Assembly: GCA_913052445.1 (NCBI GenBank)
Contig: CAJXDP010000001.1
Coordinates: 123,791 to 187,790, forward strand
DNA from: an uncultured Formosa sp.
Lineage (GTDB): Bacteria > Bacteroidota > Bacteroidia > Flavobacteriales > Flavobacteriaceae
Direction of reading: 5' to 3'
DNA length: 64,000 nt
Of this stretch, positions 46,357 through 55,769 are shown piece by piece. A program made the position numbers and the translations under genes. Under the pieces are notes generated by a model. The model was not told where the DNA came from. It searched no databases and was given only the letters and a program-made list of their open reading frames with translations. Within the stretch, counting starts at the first letter, position 1. Every line of letters begins with the position of its first letter.

Positions 46357-46450
46357 AAATAGCTTTAATAGAATAATAAATTTAATAGTATATGGACACT
46401 AATTACCTGTATTATTTTAATCTTTTCAACAAAATAATTAACATAAATAA

Positions 46451-47626
46451 TTAAAATGATTTTAAAATTTTCAGAATAATATCACATCCTTTTACCAGCT
46501 CTTTATTACTTATTGTAAGGGGTGGTGATATGCGTACAGCTCTCTTTTCATATAGAAGCCAAAATAAGATTAAACCATTTTCCTTCGCTTTAAAGATAAT
46601 TTTATTTGCAATTTCTGGAGATTTAACAATTAAAGCAAGCATTAATCCTTTCCCTCTAATATTTTCAATTAGTGGATGTTGGAGTTTTTTTCTTATAATT
46701 TTTTCTTTGGCAAGTGTGTCTGGAATTAAACTACTTTTTGTAATTTCTTGGAGAGTTGCTAGTGCAGCCGCCGCAATGACAGGGTGTCCACCAAATGTAG
46801 TTATATGGCCTAATTTGGGGTGGTCACAAAGACAGTCCATCATTTCTTTCGATCCGGTAAATGCACCTATAGGCATGCCGCCCCCAAGTCCTTTTCCAGT
46901 GACCACAACATCTGGTATACAGTTGTAGTTTTCAAATCCAAATAATTTTCCAGTTCTTCCTATTCCTGGTTGGATTTCGTCTAGAATAAATAAAGCACCA
47001 ACTTGATTACACCTCTTTTGAACTTTAGCCAAATAGTTGTTTACTGGCTCAATAAACCCAGCGCCTCCTTGTATAGTCTCTAATATTACAGCAGCTGTTT
47101 TTTTAGTGATTTTGGATATGTCTTCAAGGTTATTATATTCTACAAATCTTATATCGGGTATTAGGGGTCTAAATGGGCTTTTTCTTTCTTCATATCCCAT
47201 AATGCTCAATGCTCCCATAGTATTACCATGGTAAGCCTTGTTAGCTGCTATTATTTCAGATCTTCCCGTGAAACGACGAGCAAGTTTAATAGCTCCATCT
47301 ATGGCTTCTGTTCCTGAATTTGTTAAATAAGTTTTTTCTAATTTCGGTGGTAAATTATCTGCTAATAATTTAGATAACTTAACTGCAGGTGATTGGATAT
47401 ATTCACCATATACCATAACATGCATGTAAGAATCTAATTGATTTTTAATAGCATTTACTACTTTATAGTGTCTGTGTCCCAAACTGCAGGCTGAAATCCC
47501 AGCTACAAAATCTAAATATGGATCATTATTTTGATCATATATATATGACCCTTCAGCAAAGGAGATTTCCATCCCTAGTGGATGAGGGGTAGTTTGTGCT
47601 TGGTGTTTTAAGAAATCATTAATCAT
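46451..47626 (-). CDS. Class III aminotransferase (acetylornithine/ornithine type)
   Basis: The 391-residue PLP enzyme has the class III features: VAGISACSLGHRHYKVVNAI, the PLP phosphate loop YLTNSGTEAIDGAIKLAR, the acid in FILDEIQPGIGRTGKLF, and the PLP lysine in VVVTGKGLGGGMPIGAF. Its substrate cannot be settled; the family covers acetylornithine, ornithine and related omega-amino acids. It overlaps the end of the OstA-like gene by eight bases, an arrangement I recall from other Flavobacteriaceae, where the pairing is common. Confidence 0.9.
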   Translation of the reverse strand: MINDFLKHQAQTTPHPLGMEISFAEGSYIYDQNNDPYLDFVAGISACSLGHRHYKVVNAIKNQLDSYMHVMVYGEYIQSPAVKLSKLLADNLPPKLEKTYLTNSGTEAIDGAIKLARRFTGRSEIIAANKAYHGNTMGALSIMGYEERKSPFRPLIPDIRFVEYNNLEDISKITKKTAAVILETIQGGAGFIEPVNNYLAKVQKRCNQVGALFILDEIQPGIGRTGKLFGFENYNCIPDVVVTGKGLGGGMPIGAFTGSKEMMDCLCDHPKLGHITTFGGHPVIAAAALATLQEITKSSLIPDTLAKEKIIRKKLQHPLIENIRGKGLMLALIVKSPEIANKIIFKAKENGLILFWLLYEKRAVRISPPLTISNKELVKGCDIILKILKSF

Positions 47627-49406
47627 TTTTAATAGTCTTCTTAGTTTTGTACGTATCTTTAAATAGGTTTTTTGGAATCTTTCGAGCAGATTTATTGGTT
47701 GTGCGTTGGTTTACATCTTTTGTATTGTTATCTAATTTTGGTTCTGCTTTTTTGACTCGATCTAAAAGATTAGAATCAAAAAATATTTCATGACTAGGGT
47801 AGGAATCTAATCCTTTTATTGATTTTAGATTTAAAGGTGGATCATCTCTAAACAGATCCTTAACGCTTGTAGGACGTTCTGTTTCACGCCAATTGAATCC
47901 ACGAATAATTTTTTCATTTTCAGGAAAATCCAAAACAGGATAAGTTTTGCCACCAATCTGATTATATTTTTGCATCTCATTGATAGTGTTGTCCATCAAC
48001 CAAATTTTAATAGCCCCTGATTTTGACTTATCTATTCCAACTAATTCATTTTCTTTATTTCTGAGATAATATAAGGTTTCTGCATTTTTAATAATATCTA
48101 TAGTAGATAGACTATTATTCTTAAATAGTCCGTATAGTTTTTTCCCCGAAATCTGGTTATACCCATCTCCTAATGTATCTTTGCTAATCACAAATGCATT
48201 ATTAAATACCTTTAAGGAGTCTAAACTCTTAGAATTAGAATTTGCAATTAAGTGAATTGAATCTCCTGTAATTTGGTTACTTATGTTCCATAAAACAGGC
48301 TTTTTAGTTTTATAGAATGCATCTTGAGTTGTATTAATATTTAAATTTATAAGTTGGATTAAACCGTTGTTTTGGTTCATGTGAATGGAATCTGCTTTGC
48401 CACTTAAATCAGACTTGTATATTTTTGCATTATAATAACCTCTTATTATTCTTTTTTTTGGTTTGCCTGTTACCATTATGCTGTCGCTGTGTACAAATAT
48501 TGAGTCATTTTCTTGTAATGTAATTGCTAATGCTCGTTGTGTTATGAATAATGAATCCTTTTCCCTAAACACTTCTGCGTAGTGACCTTTTATAATAGTA
48601 TTATTGAGTGTATCTGTTATTACAATGTTATTAGTTGCCGAGGCAAAACTCTTACTACGGTTAAAATATATACTGTCTCCTTCAACAACTCGCTCATCAT
48701 AATTTATTTTTGATTCTTTTACAAAATAACCAGTATCGTTATTTGTGTTATAAAAACCACGTTTACAATATATCACGCTTGTCTCACTAGTAATTGTTGT
48801 AGGACCATACAAAAAGGCATAGCCTGATAGACTATAAAAATCAAGTCGATTAGATTTAATTATATATTCAGGATTGACCAGTTTAACATTTTTTTTGAAC
48901 TCATATTTTTTATTTTTTAAGTAATAACGACCAATGAGACTTGTAATTATTGCTGTAGAGTCTCTAACTACCTTTCCTTTACTTTGATAAAAAGCTTGTT
49001 GCTTAATTCTATCAAAGTATAAAGTATCTGTTTTTATAACCGAGTTTTGATCTTCTAAGATAACTTTACCACTTGCAAATGCTAGTTCGGTTTTACCACT
49101 GTATTCAACATAATTTGAGGTCATGTTTATTGTGTCCCCTTGCTTTATTTTAACTTTTCCATAGGCCTCTATAAAATCTTGTTTAGCGTCATAAATGGCT
49201 TCGTCACACCACATCTCGATTCCTTGATGTTTGATGTGCACTTGTTTAGAATTATCCCGAGTTAGTATTGTGGCATCTGGTTTAGATTCATCAAAAGTCA
49301 TAAACGGCGCAAATTCAATTTCAATCTTTCTACGATCTTGAGCGTGAAGGGTAGTACCCAATAAAATTAGTAAGCAACATATGATTTTAAAACTTGTATA
49401 ATTCAA
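47619..49406 (-). CDS. OstA-like protein (LptA/LptD N-terminal type)
   Basis: The 595-residue exported protein has a signal peptide (IICCLLILLGTTLHAQ) and then a long beta-jellyroll made of repeated OstA/LptA units, for example IEAYGKVKIKQGDTINMTSNYVEYSGKTELAFASGKVILEDQNSVIKTDTLYFDR. It has no LptD barrel. It should bridge or receive LPS in the periplasm with LptB encoded in this window. The start in the track is TTG. It is the first gene of a pair with the aminotransferase. Confidence 0.9.
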   Translation of the reverse strand: MNYTSFKIICCLLILLGTTLHAQDRRKIEIEFAPFMTFDESKPDATILTRDNSKQVHIKHQGIEMWCDEAIYDAKQDFIEAYGKVKIKQGDTINMTSNYVEYSGKTELAFASGKVILEDQNSVIKTDTLYFDRIKQQAFYQSKGKVVRDSTAIITSLIGRYYLKNKKYEFKKNVKLVNPEYIIKSNRLDFYSLSGYAFLYGPTTITSETSVIYCKRGFYNTNNDTGYFVKESKINYDERVVEGDSIYFNRSKSFASATNNIVITDTLNNTIIKGHYAEVFREKDSLFITQRALAITLQENDSIFVHSDSIMVTGKPKKRIIRGYYNAKIYKSDLSGKADSIHMNQNNGLIQLINLNINTTQDAFYKTKKPVLWNISNQITGDSIHLIANSNSKSLDSLKVFNNAFVISKDTLGDGYNQISGKKLYGLFKNNSLSTIDIIKNAETLYYLRNKENELVGIDKSKSGAIKIWLMDNTINEMQKYNQIGGKTYPVLDFPENEKIIRGFNWRETERPTSVKDLFRDDPPLNLKSIKGLDSYPSHEIFFDSNLLDRVKKAEPKLDNNTKDVNQRTTNKSARKIPKNLFKDTYKTKKTIKND

Positions 49407-49481
49407 TGCCTAGCGTTTGTGTAAAAATAGTTAATAATGAGTTCATTATTTAACAACTTAAGATTATTTTATGATCAAAAA

Positions 49482-49506
49482 AAAATCTATCATAATGATA
49501 GATTTT
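49482..49506. terminator. Terminator between purA and the OstA-like gene
   Basis: The 11-base stem AAAATCTATCA / TGATAGATTTT with a TAA loop lies just after the purA stop on the minus strand, flanked by an A run and T-rich sequence. Confidence 0.75.
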
Positions 49507-49511
49507 AATTA

Positions 49512-50783
49512 TTATCTAAAGATTGTTTGTTTTCTATCAGGTCCTACAGAAACTACTTTGATAGGAATTTCTAATTCTTTTTCAAGGAAATCTATGTAAG
49601 CATTCAATGGTTTTGGAAGTATAGAGTCATTATTCATTTCTGTAAGATCTTCAGCCCATCCTTCAAAATCGGTGTAAATAGGAGTAACGTTTTTGGCTTC
49701 TACATTGTAGGGTAAGTGATGTATAATTTCTCCTCTATACCTATACGCAGTACAAACTTTCAATGATTTAAATCCTGATAGTACATCAGCCTTCATCATC
49801 ATTAGTTGAGTGACACCATTTACTTGACATGCATAACGTAGCGCAACTAAATCTAGCCATCCACATCGACGGGATCGTCCAGTAGTTGCTCCAAATTCAT
49901 TTCCTACGCGTCCCATAGTTTCACCATCTTCGTCAAATAATTCAGTAGGGAAGGGGCCAGAGCCTACTCGGGTTGTATAAGCCTTAAATATTCCAAATAC
50001 TTTACCAATAGAACCGGGGGCTATCCCTAAACCTGTACATGCACCTGCTGCTGTAGTGTTTGATGATGTTACAAATGGGTAGGTTCCAAAGTCAATATCT
50101 AATAATGATCCTTGAGCACCTTCTGCTAAAATTGCCTTTCCATCTTTTTGAGCTTGATGCAAATATTCTTCAGAATCGATAAATTTCAAGGTTTTTAAAA
50201 CATCTACAGCTTCAAAAAACTCTACTTCAAGCTCTTCCAAGTTGTATTGTAAATCGACATTATAAAAACTTACCATTGACTCATGTTTATTAGCTAACAA
50301 TCTGTATTTTTCTTTCCAATTGTCTAATTCTAGGTCACCAACTCGTATACCATTACGACCTGTTTTGTCCATGTATGTTGGTCCAATCCCCTTTAGGGTA
50401 GATCCAATTTTTGCTTTTCCTTTTGAAGCTTCAGAAGCTGCATCTAGAAGTCGGTGAGTTGGCAAGATTAAATGTGCTTTTCTAGAAACAACTAATGCCT
50501 TTTTGTAGTCGATGTTGTGAGGCGCTAATTTTTCTAATTCTTTTTTAAATATCACAGGATCTATAACTACACCATTTCCAACTAAGTTAATAGCTTTTTC
50601 GTGGAAAATTCCAGAAGGAATAGTGTGTAGCACATGCTTCATTCCATTAAAAACGAGTGTGTGTCCAGCATTTGGACCACCTTGAAATCGAGCTATAATA
50701 TTATAATTTGATGTTAATACGTCTACAATTTTACCTTTACCTTCATCTCCCCATTGCAATCCTAGTAGTAAGTCTACTGCCAT
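49512..50783 (-). CDS. purA: Adenylosuccinate synthase
   Basis: PurA joins IMP and aspartate with GTP to form adenylosuccinate, upstream of PurB. The 423-residue enzyme has the opening LLLGLQWGDEGKGKIVD with the catalytic Asp, the second site FQGGPNAGHTLVF, the segment KGIGPTYMDKTGRNGIRVGDL and GATTGRSRRCGWLDLVALRYA. It lies 12 bases after the Fur-family gene, so they are likely co-transcribed. A terminator follows. Confidence 0.98.
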   Translation of the reverse strand: MAVDLLLGLQWGDEGKGKIVDVLTSNYNIIARFQGGPNAGHTLVFNGMKHVLHTIPSGIFHEKAINLVGNGVVIDPVIFKKELEKLAPHNIDYKKALVVSRKAHLILPTHRLLDAASEASKGKAKIGSTLKGIGPTYMDKTGRNGIRVGDLELDNWKEKYRLLANKHESMVSFYNVDLQYNLEELEVEFFEAVDVLKTLKFIDSEEYLHQAQKDGKAILAEGAQGSLLDIDFGTYPFVTSSNTTAAGACTGLGIAPGSIGKVFGIFKAYTTRVGSGPFPTELFDEDGETMGRVGNEFGATTGRSRRCGWLDLVALRYACQVNGVTQLMMMKADVLSGFKSLKVCTAYRYRGEIIHHLPYNVEAKNVTPIYTDFEGWAEDLTEMNNDSILPKPLNAYIDFLEKELEIPIKVVSVGPDRKQTIFR

Positions 50784-50795
50784 ATTAATTAATCG

Positions 50796-51251
50796 TTAAT
50801 TTTTAGTATTTCTTTTTGTTCCATAAAAGTATAAAGAATGTTTGTCTATATCTATGTCAAACACTTCTTCTATTGTTTTTTGTATTGATAGAATTCTTGG
50901 ATCGCAGAACTCAAAAACTTCTCCAGTATCAGTTAGAATTATGTGATCATGTTGTTTATCAAAGTATGATTTCTCGTACTGAGCTTGATTTTGGCCAAAT
51001 TGATGCTTTCTAACCAAAGCGCATTCCATAAGTAGTTCGATAGTATTATATAATGTAGCTCTTGAAACTCGATAGTTTTTATTTTTCATTTTGATGTATA
51101 GAGATTCAATATCAAAATGATCTTCGTTATCATAAATTTCTTGTAAAATAGCAAAACGTTCAGGAGTTTTTCGTTGACTATTATCACCTAAAAACTTCGT
51201 AAATACATTTTTAACGATTTCTTGATCTTTATTTTTTGATTTTATACTCAT
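50796..51251 (-). CDS. Fur/PerR family transcriptional regulator
   Basis: The 151-residue protein has a winged-helix DNA-binding domain ([50 protein letters not shown]) and a dimerisation domain with metal-site residues in [19 protein letters not shown]. The C-terminal CxxC pair typical of structural zinc is missing, which is common in Bacteroidota Fur-like proteins. Whether it senses iron, peroxide or zinc cannot be told. It shares an operon with purA. Confidence 0.9.
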   Translation of the reverse strand: MSIKSKNKDQEIVKNVFTKFLGDNSQRKTPERFAILQEIYDNEDHFDIESLYIKMKNKNYRVSRATLYNTIELLMECALVRKHQFGQNQAQYEKSYFDKQHDHIILTDTGEVFEFCDPRILSIQKTIEEVFDIDIDKHSLYFYGTKRNTKN

Positions 51252-51259
51252 AAGAATTT

Positions 51260-51267
51260 CAAATTTA
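51260..51267 (-). promoter_or_regulatory. Promoter -7 box of the Fur-family gene and purA
   Basis: TAAATTTG on the minus strand fits TAnnTTTG and ends eight bases before the ATG at 51251, in the 25-base spacer after relA. It could give the regulator and purA an own transcript. Confidence 0.4.
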
Positions 51268-51276
51268 AACTAATTT

Positions 51277-53493
51277 TTAGACTCTAAAGACTTTTTCTAT
51301 ACCATTTATTTTTTGTAGACGTTCCATAAGTTTTTCAACAAAGTTATTATTATTTACTTCAACCGTAATTTCTCCATTAAAGACCCCACTATCGGTATCA
51401 AACTTTATACTTTTAATATTTACATTCATATTTTCTGACACCACTTTAGTTATAGAGTTTACTAATCCTAGTCTGTCAATTCCTGTCAGCTTAACAATCG
51501 CCCTAAATACTTCTTGTGAGGAATCTATCCATTTTGCAGACATTACCCTGTAAGCATAGTTGGATTGCAGGCTTAAAGCATTGGGGCATATTTTTTTATG
51601 AATTTTTATACCTTCTTTTATACTAAGAAAACCAAAAACCATATCACCTGGGATGGGATTACAACAAGATGAAAGGCGGTAATTTAATTTTTCTTCTTCT
51701 TTTCCAAATACAAGCATGTCATATTTAGAAGTAATTTCATCTTTTTCTACGGACTCTTTTTTTAGACTTTTATTACGAGATATTTTATTTTTTATAAAAC
51801 TGACCAGCGCATTGCTTCTTGATGCTGCAAAACTTTTTAGCATTTTATTGTCGATGCTACTAATTCCAACTCTGTAAAATAAATCTAAACTAGTATTTAG
51901 ATTAAAATAGTTCACCAGTTCATTCACTGATTTTTCATTTAATGAAATTTTTAGTTGTTTAAGTTTGCGTCTTAAAATTTCTTTTCCGTCTTCTGCAATG
52001 GTTTTCTTTTCTTCTTTCAGTGAAGATTTTATCTTGCTCTTCGCACGTGTTGTGGTGACATAATCTAGCCAGTTTGCTGTTGGTTTAGCATTTTCAGACG
52101 TAATGATGTCTACTTGGTCACCACTTTGCAAAATGTGGTTTAAGGGTACTAATTTACCATTCACTTTAGCACCTCTAGTTTTCATACCAATTTCAGTATG
52201 TATGCTAAAAGAAAAATCCAATGGGGTTGCGTCTTTTGGAAGAGATTTTAAATCACCATTAGGAGTAAATACAAATATTTCTTTGGCGTAAAGATTAAGT
52301 TTAAACTGTTCTACAAACTCTACTGCATTAGAATCTGGATTTTCAATCACTTCCTGTAGTTTTCCAATCCAACTCTCTAAATTTTCATCTTGATCTTTTC
52401 CGCCTTCTTTATATTTGTAATGTGCTGCATAACCTTTTTCAGCAATTTCATTCATTCTCTCGCTTCTAATCTGAACTTCTATCCAGCGCCCTTTGGGTCC
52501 CATAACTGTAATATGCAATGCTTCGTAACCTGTAGACTTTGGTGCTGCTATCCAATCTCGTAATCGAATAGGGTTTGGTCGAAAATGGTCAGTAACAATA
52601 GAGTAAATTTTCCAAGCTAAAAACTTCTCATCTTTTAGCTCCGATTTATAGATAATTCTTACTGCAAATTTATCATATACTTCATCAAACGATACTCCTT
52701 GGTTTCTTATTTTTCTTCGAATTGAAAAAATTGATTTTGGCCGACCTTTAATTTCATACTTTAACTTTTCTTTATTTAGAGCCTTAGTTAGAACTTTACT
52801 AATGTCTTTTATGTAGATATCTTGCTCTTCTTTACTTTCTTCTAATTTGCTTAGAATTCCATTGTAAATTTCAGGCTCTGTATATTTTAAAGCTAAGTCT
52901 TCAAGTTCTGTTTTTATATTATATAAACCTATTTTATGTGCTAGAGGCGCATATATATATAATGTTTCAGAAGCAATTTTTAGCTGCTTATCTTCACTCA
53001 TCGAATGAATCGTTTGCATGTTGTGAAGACGATCCGCAATCTTGATAATAATTACACGGATATCATCATGAAGGGTGAGTAGCATTTTTCTAAAATTCTC
53101 TGCCTGAATCGACACGTCCAAGTCTTTTTTTATATTTGAGATTTTAGTTAATCCATTCACAATCCTAGCAACAGTCTCACCAAATAGTTGTTGAATATCG
53201 TCAATAGTGTAGCGTGGGCAATCTTCTACTACATCGTGTAGTAGGGCAGCTGCAATTGAATTAGCATCTAAACCTATTTCAGATGCTACTATTTTTGCCA
53301 CTGTTATAGGATGAAATACATAAGCTTCACCTGATTTACGGCGTTGGTTAGAGTGAGCATCAACAGCTACTTCAAATGCTTTTCTTATTAGCTTTTTGTC
53401 TTTTGAAGACAAGGTGCGGTAACTAATTTTTAGTAGTTCTTTATACTCCCTTGCTATAGCAGCATTTTCAGTTACAATATCATTGTCTGTCAT
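51277..53493 (-). CDS. Bifunctional (p)ppGpp synthetase/hydrolase, RelA/SpoT family
   Basis: The 738-residue protein makes and breaks the stringent-response alarmone ppGpp. The HD hydrolase domain shows RRKSGEAYVFHPITVAKIVA and ALLHDVVEDC near 85, intact, so hydrolysis is likely. The synthetase domain has DKFAVRIIYK and RDWIAAPKSTGYEALHITV. A TGS domain (IFVFTPNGDLKSLPKDATPLDFSFSIHTEIG) and a C-terminal ACT domain (VKLTGIDRLGLVNSITKVVS) follow. The Fur-family gene and purA lie directly downstream. Confidence 0.95.
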   Translation of the reverse strand: MTDNDIVTENAAIAREYKELLKISYRTLSSKDKKLIRKAFEVAVDAHSNQRRKSGEAYVFHPITVAKIVASEIGLDANSIAAALLHDVVEDCPRYTIDDIQQLFGETVARIVNGLTKISNIKKDLDVSIQAENFRKMLLTLHDDIRVIIIKIADRLHNMQTIHSMSEDKQLKIASETLYIYAPLAHKIGLYNIKTELEDLALKYTEPEIYNGILSKLEESKEEQDIYIKDISKVLTKALNKEKLKYEIKGRPKSIFSIRRKIRNQGVSFDEVYDKFAVRIIYKSELKDEKFLAWKIYSIVTDHFRPNPIRLRDWIAAPKSTGYEALHITVMGPKGRWIEVQIRSERMNEIAEKGYAAHYKYKEGGKDQDENLESWIGKLQEVIENPDSNAVEFVEQFKLNLYAKEIFVFTPNGDLKSLPKDATPLDFSFSIHTEIGMKTRGAKVNGKLVPLNHILQSGDQVDIITSENAKPTANWLDYVTTTRAKSKIKSSLKEEKKTIAEDGKEILRRKLKQLKISLNEKSVNELVNYFNLNTSLDLFYRVGISSIDNKMLKSFAASRSNALVSFIKNKISRNKSLKKESVEKDEITSKYDMLVFGKEEEKLNYRLSSCCNPIPGDMVFGFLSIKEGIKIHKKICPNALSLQSNYAYRVMSAKWIDSSQEVFRAIVKLTGIDRLGLVNSITKVVSENMNVNIKSIKFDTDSGVFNGEITVEVNNNNFVEKLMERLQKINGIEKVFRV

Positions 53494-53581
53494 TATCTAA
53501 AATTAATACAATCAAACGAAACATGCAATAACAATACTTAGTTTTTACATTAAATATTTTAACATTTTATAGAACATATTT

Positions 53582-54379
53582 TTAGATGAATTTCCGTTGT
53601 CTTTTTGCTTCAAATATGAGAATTCCAGCGGCTACCGATAAGTTCATGGAATCTAACTTACCTTCCATTGGGATTTTAATTTTTGCTGTAGCGTTTTTAC
53701 GCCATTCTTCAGATAAACCAGTAGATTCAGTCCCAATGATTATCGCTGAAGGACTTGCTAAATTGATTGAGTCATAAGGGACAGATTCCTGAAGTATTGC
53801 AGGATAAATAGCTATTATATTACGTTTTAAATATTTAATTACTTCAGTAGTCGTAGCGGTAGCAATAGGTACAGTAAAGACACCACCAACACTCGATCTT
53901 ATAATATTTGGATTATACATGTCTGTTAATGGATTAGCAATGATTACAGCGTCAATATTGGCCGCATCAGCGGTTCGTAACAATGCTCCAATATTCCCTG
54001 GCTTCTCAGGACATTCAGCAACTAATATCAACGGGTTATTTGTAATTAACTTTAAGTTATCCAAACTTAAGTCATTGGACTTTGCTACTACTATAACCCC
54101 CTCGGTTGTTTCTCTATGAGCTACTTTTTCATACACAGCTTTTGAAATCTCTATAATATCTATTCCATAAATCTCTAGTGCGGCTGCTTCAGCGGCAGAA
54201 AATAAGTCTGCATAGAAATACAATGTTTCAAGGGTGTAGTTCCCTTTAATTGCCAATGATAATTCTCGTTTTCCTTCGATTATAAATAAGCCTGTCTGTT
54301 TCCTTAATTTAGATTTTTCCTTGAGTTGAACTAATTGCTTTATAAATGGGTTTTGAAGACTACTGATTGTTTTTACCAT
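53582..54379 (-). CDS. SpoU/TrmH-family RNA 2'-O-methyltransferase
   Basis: The 265-residue protein has an N-terminal substrate-binding domain (VKTISSLQNPFIKQLVQLKEKSKLRKQTGLFIIEGKRE) and a C-terminal trefoil-knot SPOUT domain. Motifs are LVAECPEKPGNIGALLRTADAANIDAVIIANP, RSSVGGVFTVPI, IIGTESTGLSEEW and IKIPMEGKLDSMNLSVAAGILIFEA, which cover SAM binding and the catalytic arginine and asparagine. It modifies tRNA or 23S rRNA; the target is not clear. Confidence 0.93.
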   Translation of the reverse strand: MVKTISSLQNPFIKQLVQLKEKSKLRKQTGLFIIEGKRELSLAIKGNYTLETLYFYADLFSAAEAAALEIYGIDIIEISKAVYEKVAHRETTEGVIVVAKSNDLSLDNLKLITNNPLILVAECPEKPGNIGALLRTADAANIDAVIIANPLTDMYNPNIIRSSVGGVFTVPIATATTTEVIKYLKRNIIAIYPAILQESVPYDSINLASPSAIIIGTESTGLSEEWRKNATAKIKIPMEGKLDSMNLSVAAGILIFEAKRQRKFI

Positions 54380-54459
54380 ACCACAAAAATAGGATTAAAT
54401 TATCAAGGTTTTTTAAAATTAATATTTGAAAAGTAAACGCTGTGATTTATAACTTTTTA

Positions 54460-55758
54460 CTATTTGATATTGTATTTTTTTGAGTAGCGTTTCCATAACT
54501 CTGTCTGGTGACTTTCCAAGCTTATCGCTCTTCCGTCAATAAAACCACGAGTTAGTAGGTTTGTTCGCATATCTAATGCATCCCCTTTACTTATAAACAG
54601 AGTAGCACTTTTGCCCAACTCTAAAGATCCATATTCTTCATCTATCCCTAATATTTTTGCTGTATTTAAAGTGATTAATTGAAGTGCTTGTTCTTTTGAA
54701 AGTCCATGTGCAACTGTAGTGCCCGCATAAAAAGGTAAGTTTCTAGAGTTCATTCGCTCCATGTCTCCACTAGTCTCCAAGCCTACGGTTACGCCTTCAT
54801 CTACTAATAGCTTTGCCATTTTAAATGGAAGGTCGTAATCATGATCGTCGTTACTGGGTCTAGAGTGCACACGTTGCAGAAGCACCGGTACATTATTTTC
54901 TTTCAAATATGCAGCTAGCTTATAAGTTTCATAGCCTCCAACGATTACTATTTTTGTAATGCCCTGTTTTTTTGAAAATTCAACGGCATCCCTGATTCCT
55001 TTTTCATCATTGACATGAATAAAAAGTGTTTTTGAGTTGTTAAATAAACCTTTCATAGCATTTAGAGGAAGGTTTTGAGTCCCTTTACTGCTTTTTAAAT
55101 TTACTTTGGAATGCTTAAAGTAAGCCTCAATTTCTGTAGTTTGTATACTATATTTTGGATTGCTTTTCATTCCAGAATCTTCTCCTAGCCACGAACGCCC
55201 ACGAGATAATGTGCTGGGCCAATTTAGATGAATGCCACCATTTTCCCTGACCACTGCATCTTCCCAGTTCCAAGCATCTAATTGCACCACAGATGACGTC
55301 CCGGAGATACGTCCACCTCTGGGGGTTATTTGCGCTAGAAGTACTCCGTTTGGGCGCATGCTTTCAACAACCTTAGATTCTGCATTATAAGCAATTATAC
55401 TACGTATGTGCGGGTTCCATGTTCCGATTTCTTCATCGTCATCGGAGGCTCTAACTGCATCAATTTCAATCAATCCCAATGTGGAATTGGGCACAATAAA
55501 CCCAGGATAAATATGTTGCCCAAAGGCCCTAAAAACATCCATCTTTGATAGATCTTCACTTTCATTATATTCAGAAATATTTTGAATAATTCCATTGTCA
55601 AAAACAACGAGACTATTTTCTACTACGTTTCCATTTCCAATATGTGCTGTAGCACCGATAATAGCGACTGATTTTGATTGTTTATCGCCTGGTGTTTGTT
55701 GTGCATTTGATATAGTCACGCAAACAGTTATAAGAAATATTAATTTTATGAGTTTCAT
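54460..55758 (-). CDS. Exported amidohydrolase-like protein lacking the metal-binding HxH
   Basis: The 432-residue protein has a signal peptide (IKLIFLITVCVTISNAQ) and the composite-domain start of amidohydrolases. At the strand where the family has PGxxDxHxH it reads YPGFIVPNSTLGLIEIDAVRASDDD, so the first metal ligands are missing. The C-terminus still shows AKILGIDEEYGSLELGKSATLFISKGD. It is probably not a canonical metal-dependent hydrolase. The gene follows the large amidohydrolase by 11 bases and the two look like a functional pair. Confidence 0.85.
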   Translation of the reverse strand: MKLIKLIFLITVCVTISNAQQTPGDKQSKSVAIIGATAHIGNGNVVENSLVVFDNGIIQNISEYNESEDLSKMDVFRAFGQHIYPGFIVPNSTLGLIEIDAVRASDDDEEIGTWNPHIRSIIAYNAESKVVESMRPNGVLLAQITPRGGRISGTSSVVQLDAWNWEDAVVRENGGIHLNWPSTLSRGRSWLGEDSGMKSNPKYSIQTTEIEAYFKHSKVNLKSSKGTQNLPLNAMKGLFNNSKTLFIHVNDEKGIRDAVEFSKKQGITKIVIVGGYETYKLAAYLKENNVPVLLQRVHSRPSNDDHDYDLPFKMAKLLVDEGVTVGLETSGDMERMNSRNLPFYAGTTVAHGLSKEQALQLITLNTAKILGIDEEYGSLELGKSATLFISKGDALDMRTNLLTRGFIDGRAISLESHQTELWKRYSKKYNIK

Positions 55759-55769
55759 AGTTGTTGTGT

